The notes under the pieces: generated by a model | What the model was told of the DNA's origin: nothing | What the model saw: the letters and a program-made list of their open reading frames with translations, nothing else | Databases searched by the model: none | Source of the DNA: Candidatus Poribacteria bacterium | Lineage (GTDB): Bacteria > Poribacteria > WGA-4E > WGA-3G | Assembly: GCA_022822085.1 (NCBI GenBank) | Contig: JAJECK010000085.1 | Location: forward strand, 1-64,000 | Length of the DNA: 64,000 bases | Direction of reading: 5' to 3' | Shown: one piece after another, positions 48,130 to 58,515 of the stretch | Layout of the letters: each line of letters opens with the position of its first letter | Numbering within the stretch: the stretch's first letter is position 1 | Translations under genes and position numbers: made by a program

Positions 48130-49248
48130 TTATCCTAATCTTAATGTGCTTAATGCTATCAACATTAAGATGAGTGCAACGATCCAAAACCGGATTACCA
48201 CTTTGGATTCTTTCCATCCAGAAAGCAGAAAATGATAATGAAGAGGTGACATTTTGATTACGCGTTTTCCAAATGTTCTATATGACCAGACTTGAATAAT
48301 GACTGAGAGTGCTTCTGCAACGAAGATACCACCAACGATGATAAGGAGGAATTCCTGTTTAATTAAGAGGGCACATGTGCCGAGAGTAGCACCGAGTGGC
48401 AAAGAACCGGTATCTCCCATGAAAAGTTGGGCTGGATGTCCATTGTACCAAAGAAATCCCAATCCTGCTCCAACTAATGATGCACAAAATATAACGGTGA
48501 CTTCTCCAGCGATAGGTAAATGGAATAAGTTGAGATGTTCCGCAATTTCGTTGTGGCTTGCTAAGTATCCAAGTGCCCCAATTGTGCCAGCCACAAATAG
48601 GGTACATCCGATTGCCAACCCATCCATACCATCTGTTAGATTCACAGCATTTGAAGTACCAACAATTACTAAGGTGGCAAATGGAATAAAGAAAATTTTT
48701 AGATTAGGTTCAAAGTTTTTAAAGAATGGAAGATGTAATGCCGTGCGACTTGCTGGATCATTACCCTCAAATGGACCCCATTGGTAAAGATAGTATGCAA
48801 TTGCTAATGCCCCTATCGTTTGTAGAACAATTTTCTGCCAACCCCGTAATCCAAGCGATTGCTTTCTGCTGATTTTACACATATCATCTAAAAAGCCAAG
48901 TCCTCCAAACCATAGGGTTGTCAAAATCATCAGGAAGATAAAAGGTTGGTCCAACTTTGCCCAAAAAGCTATGGATATCAGCACTGCCACAATGATTAAG
49001 ATACCACCCATCGTAGGAGTACCAGCCTTACTTTGATCCTCGTTTTGCTGCTGTGCTTTTTCCACTTCTTCTTGAATGTGTTCTCCTATCCGTAATTGCT
49101 TCAACCGTCTTATCATAAATGGGCCTAAAACAAGTGAAATGACCAAAGCAGTAGCTGTAGCATAGACTGCACGGAAAGGAATTGAACCAAAAACTTCAAA
49201 TGGTTGATATAGGTTAATTAGATTTTGGAAAAAAAGATGATAAAACAT
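48130..49248 (-). CDS. mraY: Phospho-N-acetylmuramoyl-pentapeptide transferase
   Basis: GTPTMGGILI, NAVNLTDGMDGLAIG, AQLFMGDTGSLPLGA, PLHYHFLLSGWKESKVVIRFW. Confidence 0.98.
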   Translation of the reverse strand: MFYHLFFQNLINLYQPFEVFGSIPFRAVYATATALVISLVLGPFMIRRLKQLRIGEHIQEEVEKAQQQNEDQSKAGTPTMGGILIIVAVLISIAFWAKLDQPFIFLMILTTLWFGGLGFLDDMCKISRKQSLGLRGWQKIVLQTIGALAIAYYLYQWGPFEGNDPASRTALHLPFFKNFEPNLKIFFIPFATLVIVGTSNAVNLTDGMDGLAIGCTLFVAGTIGALGYLASHNEIAEHLNLFHLPIAGEVTVIFCASLVGAGLGFLWYNGHPAQLFMGDTGSLPLGATLGTCALLIKQEFLLIIVGGIFVAEALSVIIQVWSYRTFGKRVIKMSPLHYHFLLSGWKESKVVIRFWIVALILMLIALSTLRLG

Positions 49249-49364
49249 AATATAGCTGCTTACGAACTTAATTTAAAAACAGACTGTATTGTCTGAGGAA
49301 AATATGAATGTAAATAGAAGAAAAATGTTGTAATTCTCAAAAAAAGATATACAGAAACTTTAGG

Positions 49365-50588
49365 TTATTCCTCTTGCTGAGAGTTAGATTTTAACTTGCC
49401 GAAACTTGCAGCAGTTTGACTTAACAAGTTCGTTGAATATGAATAGATAAGTCTATTTTTCTCTTGATGTACTTCTAATGCAAGGTTGACTAATTGTGAT
49501 ACTAAATCAGGAAAGGTGACATCATCTGGTTCCCATAAGTAAAAACTAAAGGAACCAGGAATTGTATTTATTTCATTCACATAAACCCGTTCATCTGCAC
49601 TAACTAAAAAATCAATTCTGGCAATTCCTACACAGTCAAGAATTTTAAAAGAGTCCGTTGCCAACTTTTGAATATGTAACGTCATTTCATCTGGAATTGG
49701 TGCAGGTATTTTTCGGTGTGCACCTGCCATTCCAGCTGTAATTTCTGGTTCAGGGACATCACCGGTATTTGTCTCAGGTTCTGAATTATCGTGTATATAT
49801 TTATCATCGAAACTCAGGAAATCTGTACTGGAAATTGGTTGTTCACAAACAGAGGGGATTGGTGTATGTGTTCCTATTACCGAACAATTAATTTCATATC
49901 CATTTTCAATACCTTGTTCAACGAGGATGCGTCGACAATACCGACATGCAAGTTCAATTGCATCTCTAAGTTCATCCTCATTTTTTGCCTGACTTACACC
50001 TATACTCGAACCACTTATTGCTGGTTTCACGTACATAGGATAGACAAGTTTTTCTTCTAATATACTTATAATGTCATCACTTGCAGAATTCCATTCATGT
50101 TTTGTGAACGGAATATATGGTACAATTGGTAAGCCATTCTCATTAAGAACAGCCTTCATTATGATTTTATCCATGCCGACACTTGAACCGACGATACCTG
50201 CACCGACATAAGGTATATCCATTAGTTCAAGTAGACCTTGTAGTGAACCATCTTCACCGTTAACACCGTGAACAGCGGGAAACACTACATCTATATTCAG
50301 TTCCCTAATTTTTTTAAATAAACCTACTCGTTTTGGAATCACATTGAATTTTGGAAGTGTATTGAATTCTACACTGACAATATCATGATCAGTAGCACTT
50401 GGTAATGCTCCATCTGTAAAAGTCTTCAATTCACTGAGTTTACCGCCTGTTAACCATACTCCTTCTTTTGTAATATATATCGGTATCACATCATGTTTAT
50501 CTGATAATGCAGCTTTGACCTGATGTGCGGTTACAATTGATACTTCATGCTCAGGTGATCTCCCTCCAAATATGAGTGCTATGTTCAT
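49365..50588 (-). CDS. ddl: D-alanine--D-alanine ligase
   Basis: FGGRSPEHEVSIVTA, VFPAVHGVNGEDGSLQGLLELMDIPYVG, RIDFLVSADERVYVNEINTIPGSF. Confidence 0.96.
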   Translation of the reverse strand: MNIALIFGGRSPEHEVSIVTAHQVKAALSDKHDVIPIYITKEGVWLTGGKLSELKTFTDGALPSATDHDIVSVEFNTLPKFNVIPKRVGLFKKIRELNIDVVFPAVHGVNGEDGSLQGLLELMDIPYVGAGIVGSSVGMDKIIMKAVLNENGLPIVPYIPFTKHEWNSASDDIISILEEKLVYPMYVKPAISGSSIGVSQAKNEDELRDAIELACRYCRRILVEQGIENGYEINCSVIGTHTPIPSVCEQPISSTDFLSFDDKYIHDNSEPETNTGDVPEPEITAGMAGAHRKIPAPIPDEMTLHIQKLATDSFKILDCVGIARIDFLVSADERVYVNEINTIPGSFSFYLWEPDDVTFPDLVSQLVNLALEVHQEKNRLIYSYSTNLLSQTAASFGKLKSNSQQEE

Positions 50589-50671
50589 CTGCTATTATAC
50601 CTCTGCGTTATTTTTCAGAATTTTGTATGTTTAGTTTAGAAATCTAAATACTTCCATATTTTTAATGTGTA

Positions 50672-52291
50672 TTATGTTGCTTCATTATAATTATCTGGTA
50701 AATCATTTTCAAAAAGGACTACATCCCCAGGATTCAATTTCTCTTGTAATTGTTGTGGAACTTCATCAAGATTGTTTACGATGGATATATTTTGTTCGGG
50801 ATAATTTTCGTTTTTAAGTCCATCCAAAATTGGGGCTGTTCTCGTCCGGCCTACAAGGATAACAAGATCACAAACTTTAGCTGCTTCAGCCCCGAAATGC
50901 CTATTCTCATCGTATTCACGTTCACCAAGTTCTACCATGCCGGGTGTAACCAATACTTTTTTGCCTTGTTTTTCACTTAGAAAGTCTGTTAGCACCTCAA
51001 GAGCTGCCTTTGCTCCTTCTGGATTTGAATTGAAACTGTCGTCAATCACAGTTACGCCTTCGGCACCCTCCATCAATTGTAATCGGTGAGGAACAGGTTC
51101 CAATGCGGTTAAGGCACTTTGTATTTCAGCAAATGTCATACCGCAGTGTAATGCAACACAAATAGCAGCAAGTATGTTTGAGACATTATGTTTACCCAAT
51201 AACCTTGTTGTGATTTCAGCTGTTCCCGCTACAACGTCATTTACTGTGAATGTTAACCCTTTTTCGTTCTGTTTTATGTTTGCTGCACTCAATTTAACTG
51301 TGTTTTTTGTTTCTATACCGTATTGAAGAACAGGAACAGTTTCGGTTTTTTCAGCTAACTTTGCACAGATTTCATTATCAGCATTTATCACAGCAAGTCC
51401 ATTTGAAGGTAATGCTTCAATAAGTTCATACTTTGCGCGTGTAGTATTTTCAATGCTCTTAAATCTTTCTAAATGTACTGGTCCAACAGCGGTGAGTATT
51501 CCGATTTCCGGCGGTGCCAGACGACACAATTCGCGTATGTCGCCACGTTTATATGCCCCCATTTCAACAATAAATATCTCATGTTCAGGTAATAAATCAC
51601 CTCTGATGACCTTACATATCCCCATCGGTGTGTTATAACTATCTGGTGTCATCAATGTGTTGTATTTTTGTGATAAAATCTGGTGAAGTATATATTTTGT
51701 ACTTGTTTTACCGTAACTTCCAGTAATTCCTACTATTTTCGGTTGTAATGTTTTTATACGTTTTCTGGCATCCCGTAAATACATACCGTTTATAAATTGT
51801 TCAAGAGGCCAGATTAGGAAACTACTCACTGCAAGAATAGGGACTGTGAGTTCACTATATAGCAAAACCGCTAACCGCCAACGATCTTCATTTATATTAC
51901 TAACAAGCAGTATTGCTACTGCAACAAGCAGAATAAGAGATAATCCATAGAGCCGTTTTGCCCGAGCAGTATATACAAGTGGTTTTTTGGGAGGTGTTCT
52001 TTTTCGCCATACGATCCTATATAACTGGATAACTATCCATACAAGACAGATCGTTGAAAAAATCCACTCCGTAAGAAAATTTGGAAAAAAATAAAAAAGT
52101 GTTAACAAACATGCTATGAATAATATCTCTATGATATCAAAACAATTCCGAATGTGTTCAGAAATCCATTTCAAGTACCGTCTCGGTTTATATCCATCCA
52201 ATTGGAGAATATGTAGCCCGCGTGAGGAACGGATGACTGCTCTTACAAAACAAGTAATAACTAATAGATAAAACAGAATCTCGTTAAGCAT
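50672..52291 (-). CDS. murF: UDP-N-acetylmuramoyl-tripeptide--D-alanyl-D-alanine ligase with N-terminal membrane extension
   Basis: GITGSYGKTSTKYILHQIL, TVIDDSFNSNPEGAKAALEVL; extra N-terminal TM region. Confidence 0.9.
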   Translation of the reverse strand: MLNEILFYLLVITCFVRAVIRSSRGLHILQLDGYKPRRYLKWISEHIRNCFDIIEILFIACLLTLFYFFPNFLTEWIFSTICLVWIVIQLYRIVWRKRTPPKKPLVYTARAKRLYGLSLILLVAVAILLVSNINEDRWRLAVLLYSELTVPILAVSSFLIWPLEQFINGMYLRDARKRIKTLQPKIVGITGSYGKTSTKYILHQILSQKYNTLMTPDSYNTPMGICKVIRGDLLPEHEIFIVEMGAYKRGDIRELCRLAPPEIGILTAVGPVHLERFKSIENTTRAKYELIEALPSNGLAVINADNEICAKLAEKTETVPVLQYGIETKNTVKLSAANIKQNEKGLTFTVNDVVAGTAEITTRLLGKHNVSNILAAICVALHCGMTFAEIQSALTALEPVPHRLQLMEGAEGVTVIDDSFNSNPEGAKAALEVLTDFLSEKQGKKVLVTPGMVELGEREYDENRHFGAEAAKVCDLVILVGRTRTAPILDGLKNENYPEQNISIVNNLDEVPQQLQEKLNPGDVVLFENDLPDNYNEAT

Positions 52292-52497
52292 AATCTTCTA
52301 CAATAATAATTCAGTATGTGATTTACAAAAGTGTATGTTGATAACAAAAACGCAATGAATAGTCTGCGTTTCTACAGATTCGGCAGACCCATATCATTGC
52401 GTATATATGGATACTTCTTTTGATAGACAGGATTATTTATTTTCATATTCTCAATCATAACATTCGATTGGCAATCCATGCCATTCAGTTCAGTTGT

Positions 52498-53256
52498 TCA
52501 TGCCAAAAAGGTTTCCACTGCTTGGCAAAACTGCTTGGGTTGATCGAGAAACGAGAAGTGTCCTGCATCTTTGAGAATGACTAATTCAGCGTTAGGAATC
52601 TCATCCTGCATTATTTTACCAAACGAAATAGGTGTGTCTGTATCATTTTCTCCCCATATTAACAAAGTAGATGCCTGAATTTTCGGCAATAATGGACGTA
52701 AGTTTTGGTTCACAGATTTTACCAATGTTGCTCTCATTGGACCGGCTTGTTGATAATCTTTAGATCCTACACGATTAGAAATGCTGTCTGCCAATCTCTT
52801 ACCAGATGAACCACATTTTCGCATCAAACGTCCTACTTTAGCAAAGCTAATTCGAAAATAATATTTTGCAGTTCGAGGTGGAATTATTCCAGCACTATCT
52901 ACTAAGATTAATTTATCCACCATTTTAGGTTGCTCTGCTCCCATTACAATTGAAATTCTTCCACCATAAGAGTGTCCAATCAGATGTGCTTTGTCAATAT
53001 TGAGTAAGTCGAAAAATTTAGTAAGTAATTTTGCATAATCCGATGCATCCCAAGCAACAGGTGGAAGCTCACTCAGTCCAAATCCTGGCAGATCAAGTGC
53101 ATAAATTTGATGTGTTTCCGATAACCTGTCTAAAACATAACGAAACGTATTTGCTTCAGCACCCCAACCATGCAAAACAACAACAGGTATACCAGTACCT
53201 TTGACCTGATATGCAATTTTTAACTTATCAAGTTCTATGAATTTAACTCGCCCCAT
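52498..53256 (-). CDS. Alpha/beta hydrolase inserted in the dcw cluster
   Basis: VVVLHGWGAEANTFR, LIGHSYGGRISIVMG (GxSxG), DAGHFSFLDQP. Confidence 0.93.
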   Translation of the reverse strand: MGRVKFIELDKLKIAYQVKGTGIPVVVLHGWGAEANTFRYVLDRLSETHQIYALDLPGFGLSELPPVAWDASDYAKLLTKFFDLLNIDKAHLIGHSYGGRISIVMGAEQPKMVDKLILVDSAGIIPPRTAKYYFRISFAKVGRLMRKCGSSGKRLADSISNRVGSKDYQQAGPMRATLVKSVNQNLRPLLPKIQASTLLIWGENDTDTPISFGKIMQDEIPNAELVILKDAGHFSFLDQPKQFCQAVETFLA

Positions 53257-53326
53257 TTCTGCTACCTAAACCAAGATATGTTGCTCCCATTTGAGAGAAT
53301 ACAATTGTGATTACTCTTTCACTATT

Positions 53327-54892
53327 CTATATGGAAGCTTCATGATTGGACTTTGTGGATAATTCTTGTAAAATATCTGATGCAATTTTTCTGTCATCAA
53401 ATGGATATCGTTTTCCATTAATTTCTTGATAATTTTCGTGCCCTTTACCTGCAATTACGACAACATCTCCATGATTTGCTTCAAAAATTGCATGTTTAAT
53501 AGCCTCATGTCTCTCTAAAATACACATATATGCTGCATCATGTGGTAAATTTGACACAATATCAGTGATGATTTCCTTGGGGTTTTCTGTGCGTGGATTA
53601 TCGGATGTAATTACACTCATATCTGCAATTTCTGTGGAAATTTCACCCATTTTTGGACGTTTCCCTCTATCACGATCCCCTCCACAACCAAATACTGATA
53701 TTAATCTACCATCTGTGATTCCGCGTGCTGCTGTCAACACATTTTCTAACCCATCAGGAGTATGTGCATAGTCCACTATAACAGCAAAATCTATGTCACT
53801 GTTTCCATTTGAGTTTACAAGTTCAAAACGCCCAGGAACTACAGTTGTTGCAAGTCCATCCTGAATTGCAGATGAACTACAGTCATAACGTAACCCAACA
53901 CCTATCGCAGCAAGGGCATTGTAAATATTATATGACCCAAGTAAACTGATTGAAACATGTAGTTTTTCAAGTAATGGTTCGGATTTATTCAATTTAGCAT
54001 TGTCTTTGATAGTAGCAGTGAAGGCTAATTTTTTCAGAGAATTCTCTATCTCTTGCGGATATATGTCAGAGCGTTGTTCAAGTCCATAGGTGATTGCTTT
54101 TTTGTCAGGTATATGTTCAACGATGTGTGCTACAGCAGGGGAGTCAGCATTTAATACTGCTACTCCTTCATCACTCAATTGCTCAAATAACATCAATTTA
54201 GCCGTTAAGTAATTTTCCATTGTGCCATGGTAATCCAAATGATCTTGGGTCAGGTTTGTGAAGACAGCAGTGTCAAAAGTAAGTCCGTGCAACCGGTGTT
54301 GTGCCAGTCCTTGCGATGAGGTCTCCATCACGACATGTTCTACACCAGCATCAGCTATCTGTTTTAATATTTTATGGAGTTGAAATGCATCTGGAGTTGT
54401 AAGGAGTGCCGGAATTTCTACTTTTGATTTTTGGTGAGTGCTTGTGCCAGATTTAACAACATCAAACGAATGACCTACTGTTCCTAACACAGCAGATTTG
54501 ATCCCATTCGCTTTGAGAATACCGTAGATTAAATGTGCTGTTGATGTTTTACCATTTGTTCCGGTAATACCAATTAATTTAAGGCGTTTTGCAGGATTGC
54601 CGAACCAATTCGCAGCACATATAGATTGTGCTATTCGTCCATTTGGGGTGATGACAGATGTCACATTCTTGGGAAAGTTATCAATTTCTTTTTCTGAAAT
54701 GACTGCATTTGCACCGTTTTCAATTGCACCATATATAAAAGAATGTCCATCTACATTCAGTCCTTTATAGCAGATAAATGCAAATCCAGGTTTGACCTTT
54801 CGGTGATCGCTGACAACACCAACTATTCCTGGATTTCGGTCACCCGATATTTGAGTGACTTCAATTCCGTTCAGAAGGTTTTGGAGTTTCAT
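53327..54892 (-). CDS. murE: UDP-MurNAc-tripeptide synthetase
   Basis: GITGTNGKTSTAHLIYGIL, TNLTQDHLDYHGTMENY, VDYAHTPDGLENVL, DNPRTENP, GKGHENYQ. Confidence 0.97.
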   Translation of the reverse strand: MKLQNLLNGIEVTQISGDRNPGIVGVVSDHRKVKPGFAFICYKGLNVDGHSFIYGAIENGANAVISEKEIDNFPKNVTSVITPNGRIAQSICAANWFGNPAKRLKLIGITGTNGKTSTAHLIYGILKANGIKSAVLGTVGHSFDVVKSGTSTHQKSKVEIPALLTTPDAFQLHKILKQIADAGVEHVVMETSSQGLAQHRLHGLTFDTAVFTNLTQDHLDYHGTMENYLTAKLMLFEQLSDEGVAVLNADSPAVAHIVEHIPDKKAITYGLEQRSDIYPQEIENSLKKLAFTATIKDNAKLNKSEPLLEKLHVSISLLGSYNIYNALAAIGVGLRYDCSSSAIQDGLATTVVPGRFELVNSNGNSDIDFAVIVDYAHTPDGLENVLTAARGITDGRLISVFGCGGDRDRGKRPKMGEISTEIADMSVITSDNPRTENPKEIITDIVSNLPHDAAYMCILERHEAIKHAIFEANHGDVVVIAGKGHENYQEINGKRYPFDDRKIASDILQELSTKSNHEASI

Positions 54893-56816
54893 AACCCTCT
54901 CCATTCTTCACCAGTGTATCGTCAGAGATCGGGGTCTGTTTGTTCTGTAAATCTCCCTGTTTTACAGAATTGCCTTCAAATTTCGCTCTATGATTTGATA
55001 CTTGTGTTCCGGTTACATCTGTCCTATTTTTGTCCACAAATTTAGAGTTAGAGTTTCGTATTTTTTGGGGTTTGGAATCAAATAAACCAATTCGCTCAAT
55101 ATATGGAAGGGTGTCCTCAGCAATACGTTTGAATATTGGAGCTACCATTCTGCCACTAAATCTTTCACCACTGGGTTCGTCAAGTGTTACAATAATTGCG
55201 ATTTTCGGATCGTCAGCAGGTAGGAATCCCATAAAAGACATTACCTCTTTACCCGCAGCATATCCTTTTCCTTTTTCAGCTTTCTGTGCAGTTCCAGTTT
55301 TTCCAGCAATACTAACACCTTCAATTTGGGCACGCCTGCCACTTCCCCGTTCAACCACTCCGACAAGAATTTCCGTCATCTGCCTTGCTGTTTCAGTATC
55401 TATAACTCTGCGTATTTCAGTTGGATACATCTTTTTGATAAGGTTTCCTCTTTCATCTCTTATTTCTTTCGTGATATAAGGTTTATGCAATATACCACCA
55501 TTTGCAATAGCTGCTAACGCATTCACCATCTGTAGTGGAGTAACTGATATCCCTTGTCCAAAGGGGACAGAACCCAGAGAATTTATATCCCACTGCCTGA
55601 GCGCATATAGGTTTCCACTTTGTTCATAGGGGAGATCAACACCAGTCTGTTTCCCAAATCCGAAGTTCTCTACATATATTTGGAATAAGTCATCTCTTTC
55701 CCCCAGCAACTCTTTGACTATCTTTATCATCCCTATATTGCTGGACTTGTGAAGTACTTCAGTAAGCGTCAAATAACCATTGCCTGATACATCCTTTATT
55801 ACACGACGCTTTGATATACGATAACGTCCATATTCACAGAACACTGTTGATTCAGGTGTCATTATACCTTCATTCAATACGGCAGATGTCGCGATAATTT
55901 TAAAGATTGATCCCGGTTCAAAGAGATACCATATACCAAGATTTCGTTTCGCTTCTTCATCAGAATTAGTCTGATCATTTACATCGTAGGTTGGATAACT
56001 AGCCATCGCTAAAATCTCTGATGTATCTACTGCAAGGACAATGGCTGTTCCCTTAGCAGCATTCCAATCATCACACCCCCGCTTAAGTTCCTTCTCAGTT
56101 ATATCTTGAATGATTTCATCAATTGTAAGAACAACGTTACTTCCGCCGTTCCCGAGTAAATTTGTGGAAGCTTGTTGATTGAGAGTGACGGTTGTAGCAT
56201 TGCTTCCTCTCCGAGAAATTGGGGTATGGATTCTATCAAGATATATGTTGTATTGATATTCAATACCTTCACCTATACCTTCATCGTTTAGGTAACCAAT
56301 AACCTGAGAGGCAAGTGTCTTTTTTGGATAAACACGGTTTGGTTCAATCTCAATTTTTATGCCTCTATGTCTACTTGTAATGTCTCTGATCGCATCTATC
56401 TTATCATACTCAATTCCTTTCTTGAGCCAAACATATTCAACGTATTGTCCGTTCCTTTTACGTTGGAGGGATGCGATTAATTCGGATGGTGTGGCATCTA
56501 ACAGCGGAGCTAACTCGTTTGCTACATCAACAGCGTTAGATTTACGGTTGAAGGTTTTTGGATCGGCAGATACAGATATTAGGTCTTGGCTAATACTTAA
56601 AAGATTACCGTGTCTGTCCTGTATTTTTCCCCGTTTTACATCGTCGATTCCGCCTGAACGCCAATCTCTTCTGGATGCTAATACTGAATCAGTATCTGGT
56701 AATTGAATTGTAAATAGTTTACCAATTAACACTAAAAAGCCAATTTGTAGAACTATTAGTACAAAAACGAGTCGTCTGATTGAGAGAAACGTGTTATTTT
56801 TCATTGCTGATTGCAT
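54861..56816 (-). CDS. ftsI: Penicillin-binding protein/FtsI-like peptidoglycan transpeptidase
   Basis: EPGSIFKIIATSAVL, SSNIGM (SxN), AGKTGTAQK (KTG). Confidence 0.95.
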   Translation of the reverse strand: MQSAMKNNTFLSIRRLVFVLIVLQIGFLVLIGKLFTIQLPDTDSVLASRRDWRSGGIDDVKRGKIQDRHGNLLSISQDLISVSADPKTFNRKSNAVDVANELAPLLDATPSELIASLQRKRNGQYVEYVWLKKGIEYDKIDAIRDITSRHRGIKIEIEPNRVYPKKTLASQVIGYLNDEGIGEGIEYQYNIYLDRIHTPISRRGSNATTVTLNQQASTNLLGNGGSNVVLTIDEIIQDITEKELKRGCDDWNAAKGTAIVLAVDTSEILAMASYPTYDVNDQTNSDEEAKRNLGIWYLFEPGSIFKIIATSAVLNEGIMTPESTVFCEYGRYRISKRRVIKDVSGNGYLTLTEVLHKSSNIGMIKIVKELLGERDDLFQIYVENFGFGKQTGVDLPYEQSGNLYALRQWDINSLGSVPFGQGISVTPLQMVNALAAIANGGILHKPYITKEIRDERGNLIKKMYPTEIRRVIDTETARQMTEILVGVVERGSGRRAQIEGVSIAGKTGTAQKAEKGKGYAAGKEVMSFMGFLPADDPKIAIIVTLDEPSGERFSGRMVAPIFKRIAEDTLPYIERIGLFDSKPQKIRNSNSKFVDKNRTDVTGTQVSNHRAKFEGNSVKQGDLQNKQTPISDDTLVKNGEGYETPKPSERN

Positions 56817-56843
56817 CTTTCAATTTACACTAAAAACCGGTCA

Positions 56844-57167
56844 CTATCTATCTTGAAGATCTATAGGATCAATTGTGTGTTCAACTAAACCCAATTCCTT
56901 GTTGATTAAGCGGACTCTATCAACATCTGTTAATGCATTTTCCTGTAACAAAAGATTTAGGATTTCATCCTGTATTTTCTGTCGTTGCTTATCAAAATTT
57001 GGTTTACTACTGAAATATACACCTTTTGCGTACGATGAAAACCAAGCACTGGCACCAAATACACAAAGTGATAATGCAAACGCAATGTAGACGAAAAACA
57101 TCCCAACTTTAGTTTCAGGTTTTGGTTTTTTCTTAAAAAGAATATCATAAGTTTTCATATTTTGCAT
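56844..57167 (-). CDS. FtsL-like small bitopic division protein
   Basis: Single TM (MFFVYIAFALSLCVFGASAWF) plus short coiled region; position between rsmH and ftsI. Confidence 0.6.
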   Translation of the reverse strand: MQNMKTYDILFKKKPKPETKVGMFFVYIAFALSLCVFGASAWFSSYAKGVYFSSKPNFDKQRQKIQDEILNLLLQENALTDVDRVRLINKELGLVEHTIDPIDLQDR

Positions 57168-57230
57168 CTTATAAATTTATACGTTAGTTTTTATGTTTTG
57201 ATACACATTTAAGTATCCAAATATATAATG

Positions 57231-58199
57231 TTATACTCTTGTTGCCACTCGTAATTTGGCACTACGTGCTCTCGGATTTGCGTCAATTTCATCTTGAGAT
57301 GGAATCACTGGTTTGCTGGTAACTACATCTAACAACTTTTCATGCTTGCATATACAAACTGGTGTCTTTGGGGGGCAGATACAAGTTTTTGCCCATTGTC
57401 GGAAATGTTGTTTAACAATACGATCTTCAAGTGAATGAAAACTGATAACACAAAGATGTCCTCCAGATTTTAATACTGAGATAGCTGCGTCCAAACCTTG
57501 TGACAGATTTTGAAGTTCACTATTAACCTCGATCCGCAATGCTTGAAAAACTCTGGTAGCAGGATGAATCCTGTTATCTCTACTTTGTTTTTTTTTTGAA
57601 TCCTTTGTATATTTAACCTTGTAGGAATAGACTCTTTCAACGATTTCTGCCAATTGTGTTGTTGTGCCTATTGTGGTATTTTTCCTTACATCAACAATCT
57701 GTTGCGCTATCTGTTTCGCATAACGTTCTTCACCGTATTCTTTGAATATTTGAATTAGTTTTTCAGATGTACTTTGGTTTACAATCTGAGATGCGGATGT
57801 TGACAGTCGCATATCCATCCGCATATCTAAAGACCCCATATTTTGAAAACTGAAACCTCTTTCTGGTGTGTCCAACTGCAATGAGGATACACCGAGATCA
57901 AGTAACACACCATCAACTTTGCTGATACCGCAAGTATTCAATAACCTTTGTAGTTCAGCGAAATTACCATGTATCAGTCTTAGTCTATTCTTGAATGAAT
58001 GTAATCTATTCTTTGCAACTTCCAGAGCCTCCGCATCCATATCTATACCAATCAACCTTCCTGATGGATGTGACTTCTTTAATATGCAGATACTATGTCC
58101 ACCTAACCCTATAGTTCCATCTACATAGAGACCGTTTGGATTTGGTTGAAGAAAAATAAGGATTTCGTTTCGTAAGACTGGTATGTGTGTTTCTGACAT
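57231..58199 (-). CDS. rsmH: 16S rRNA (cytosine1402-N4)-methyltransferase
   Basis: HIPVLRNEIL, YVDGTIGLGGHS, GVLLDLGVSSLQLDTPERGFSF, HPATRVFQALRIEVN, FHSLEDRIVK. Confidence 0.97.
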   Translation of the reverse strand: MSETHIPVLRNEILIFLQPNPNGLYVDGTIGLGGHSICILKKSHPSGRLIGIDMDAEALEVAKNRLHSFKNRLRLIHGNFAELQRLLNTCGISKVDGVLLDLGVSSLQLDTPERGFSFQNMGSLDMRMDMRLSTSASQIVNQSTSEKLIQIFKEYGEERYAKQIAQQIVDVRKNTTIGTTTQLAEIVERVYSYKVKYTKDSKKKQSRDNRIHPATRVFQALRIEVNSELQNLSQGLDAAISVLKSGGHLCVISFHSLEDRIVKQHFRQWAKTCICPPKTPVCICKHEKLLDVVTSKPVIPSQDEIDANPRARSAKLRVATRV

Positions 58200-58515
58200 A
58201 AGCTCCCTCTTAACCTTATCATACCATTATAGCAAGATTCATGCCAAAAAATGTAAGTTTTTTGTATAGATTGAATAGAGATATACGAATCTATTATATG
58301 TTTTAATTAGTCAAATTACAACATCTATGTGTATTTTTTACCTCACATTGTTACCTGAAATATACCTTGAATTCAATTCAAGAGATTGCTATACTTAAAA
58401 AACGAATGCAGCAATTATAATGTATGTAATGTTCTATCATTCACTAATGATGTTCAGTCAACCGCAGTAACGTACAAGTTCAATTTTATTGGAAAGTACC
58501 CAAATTAGAAATCTG

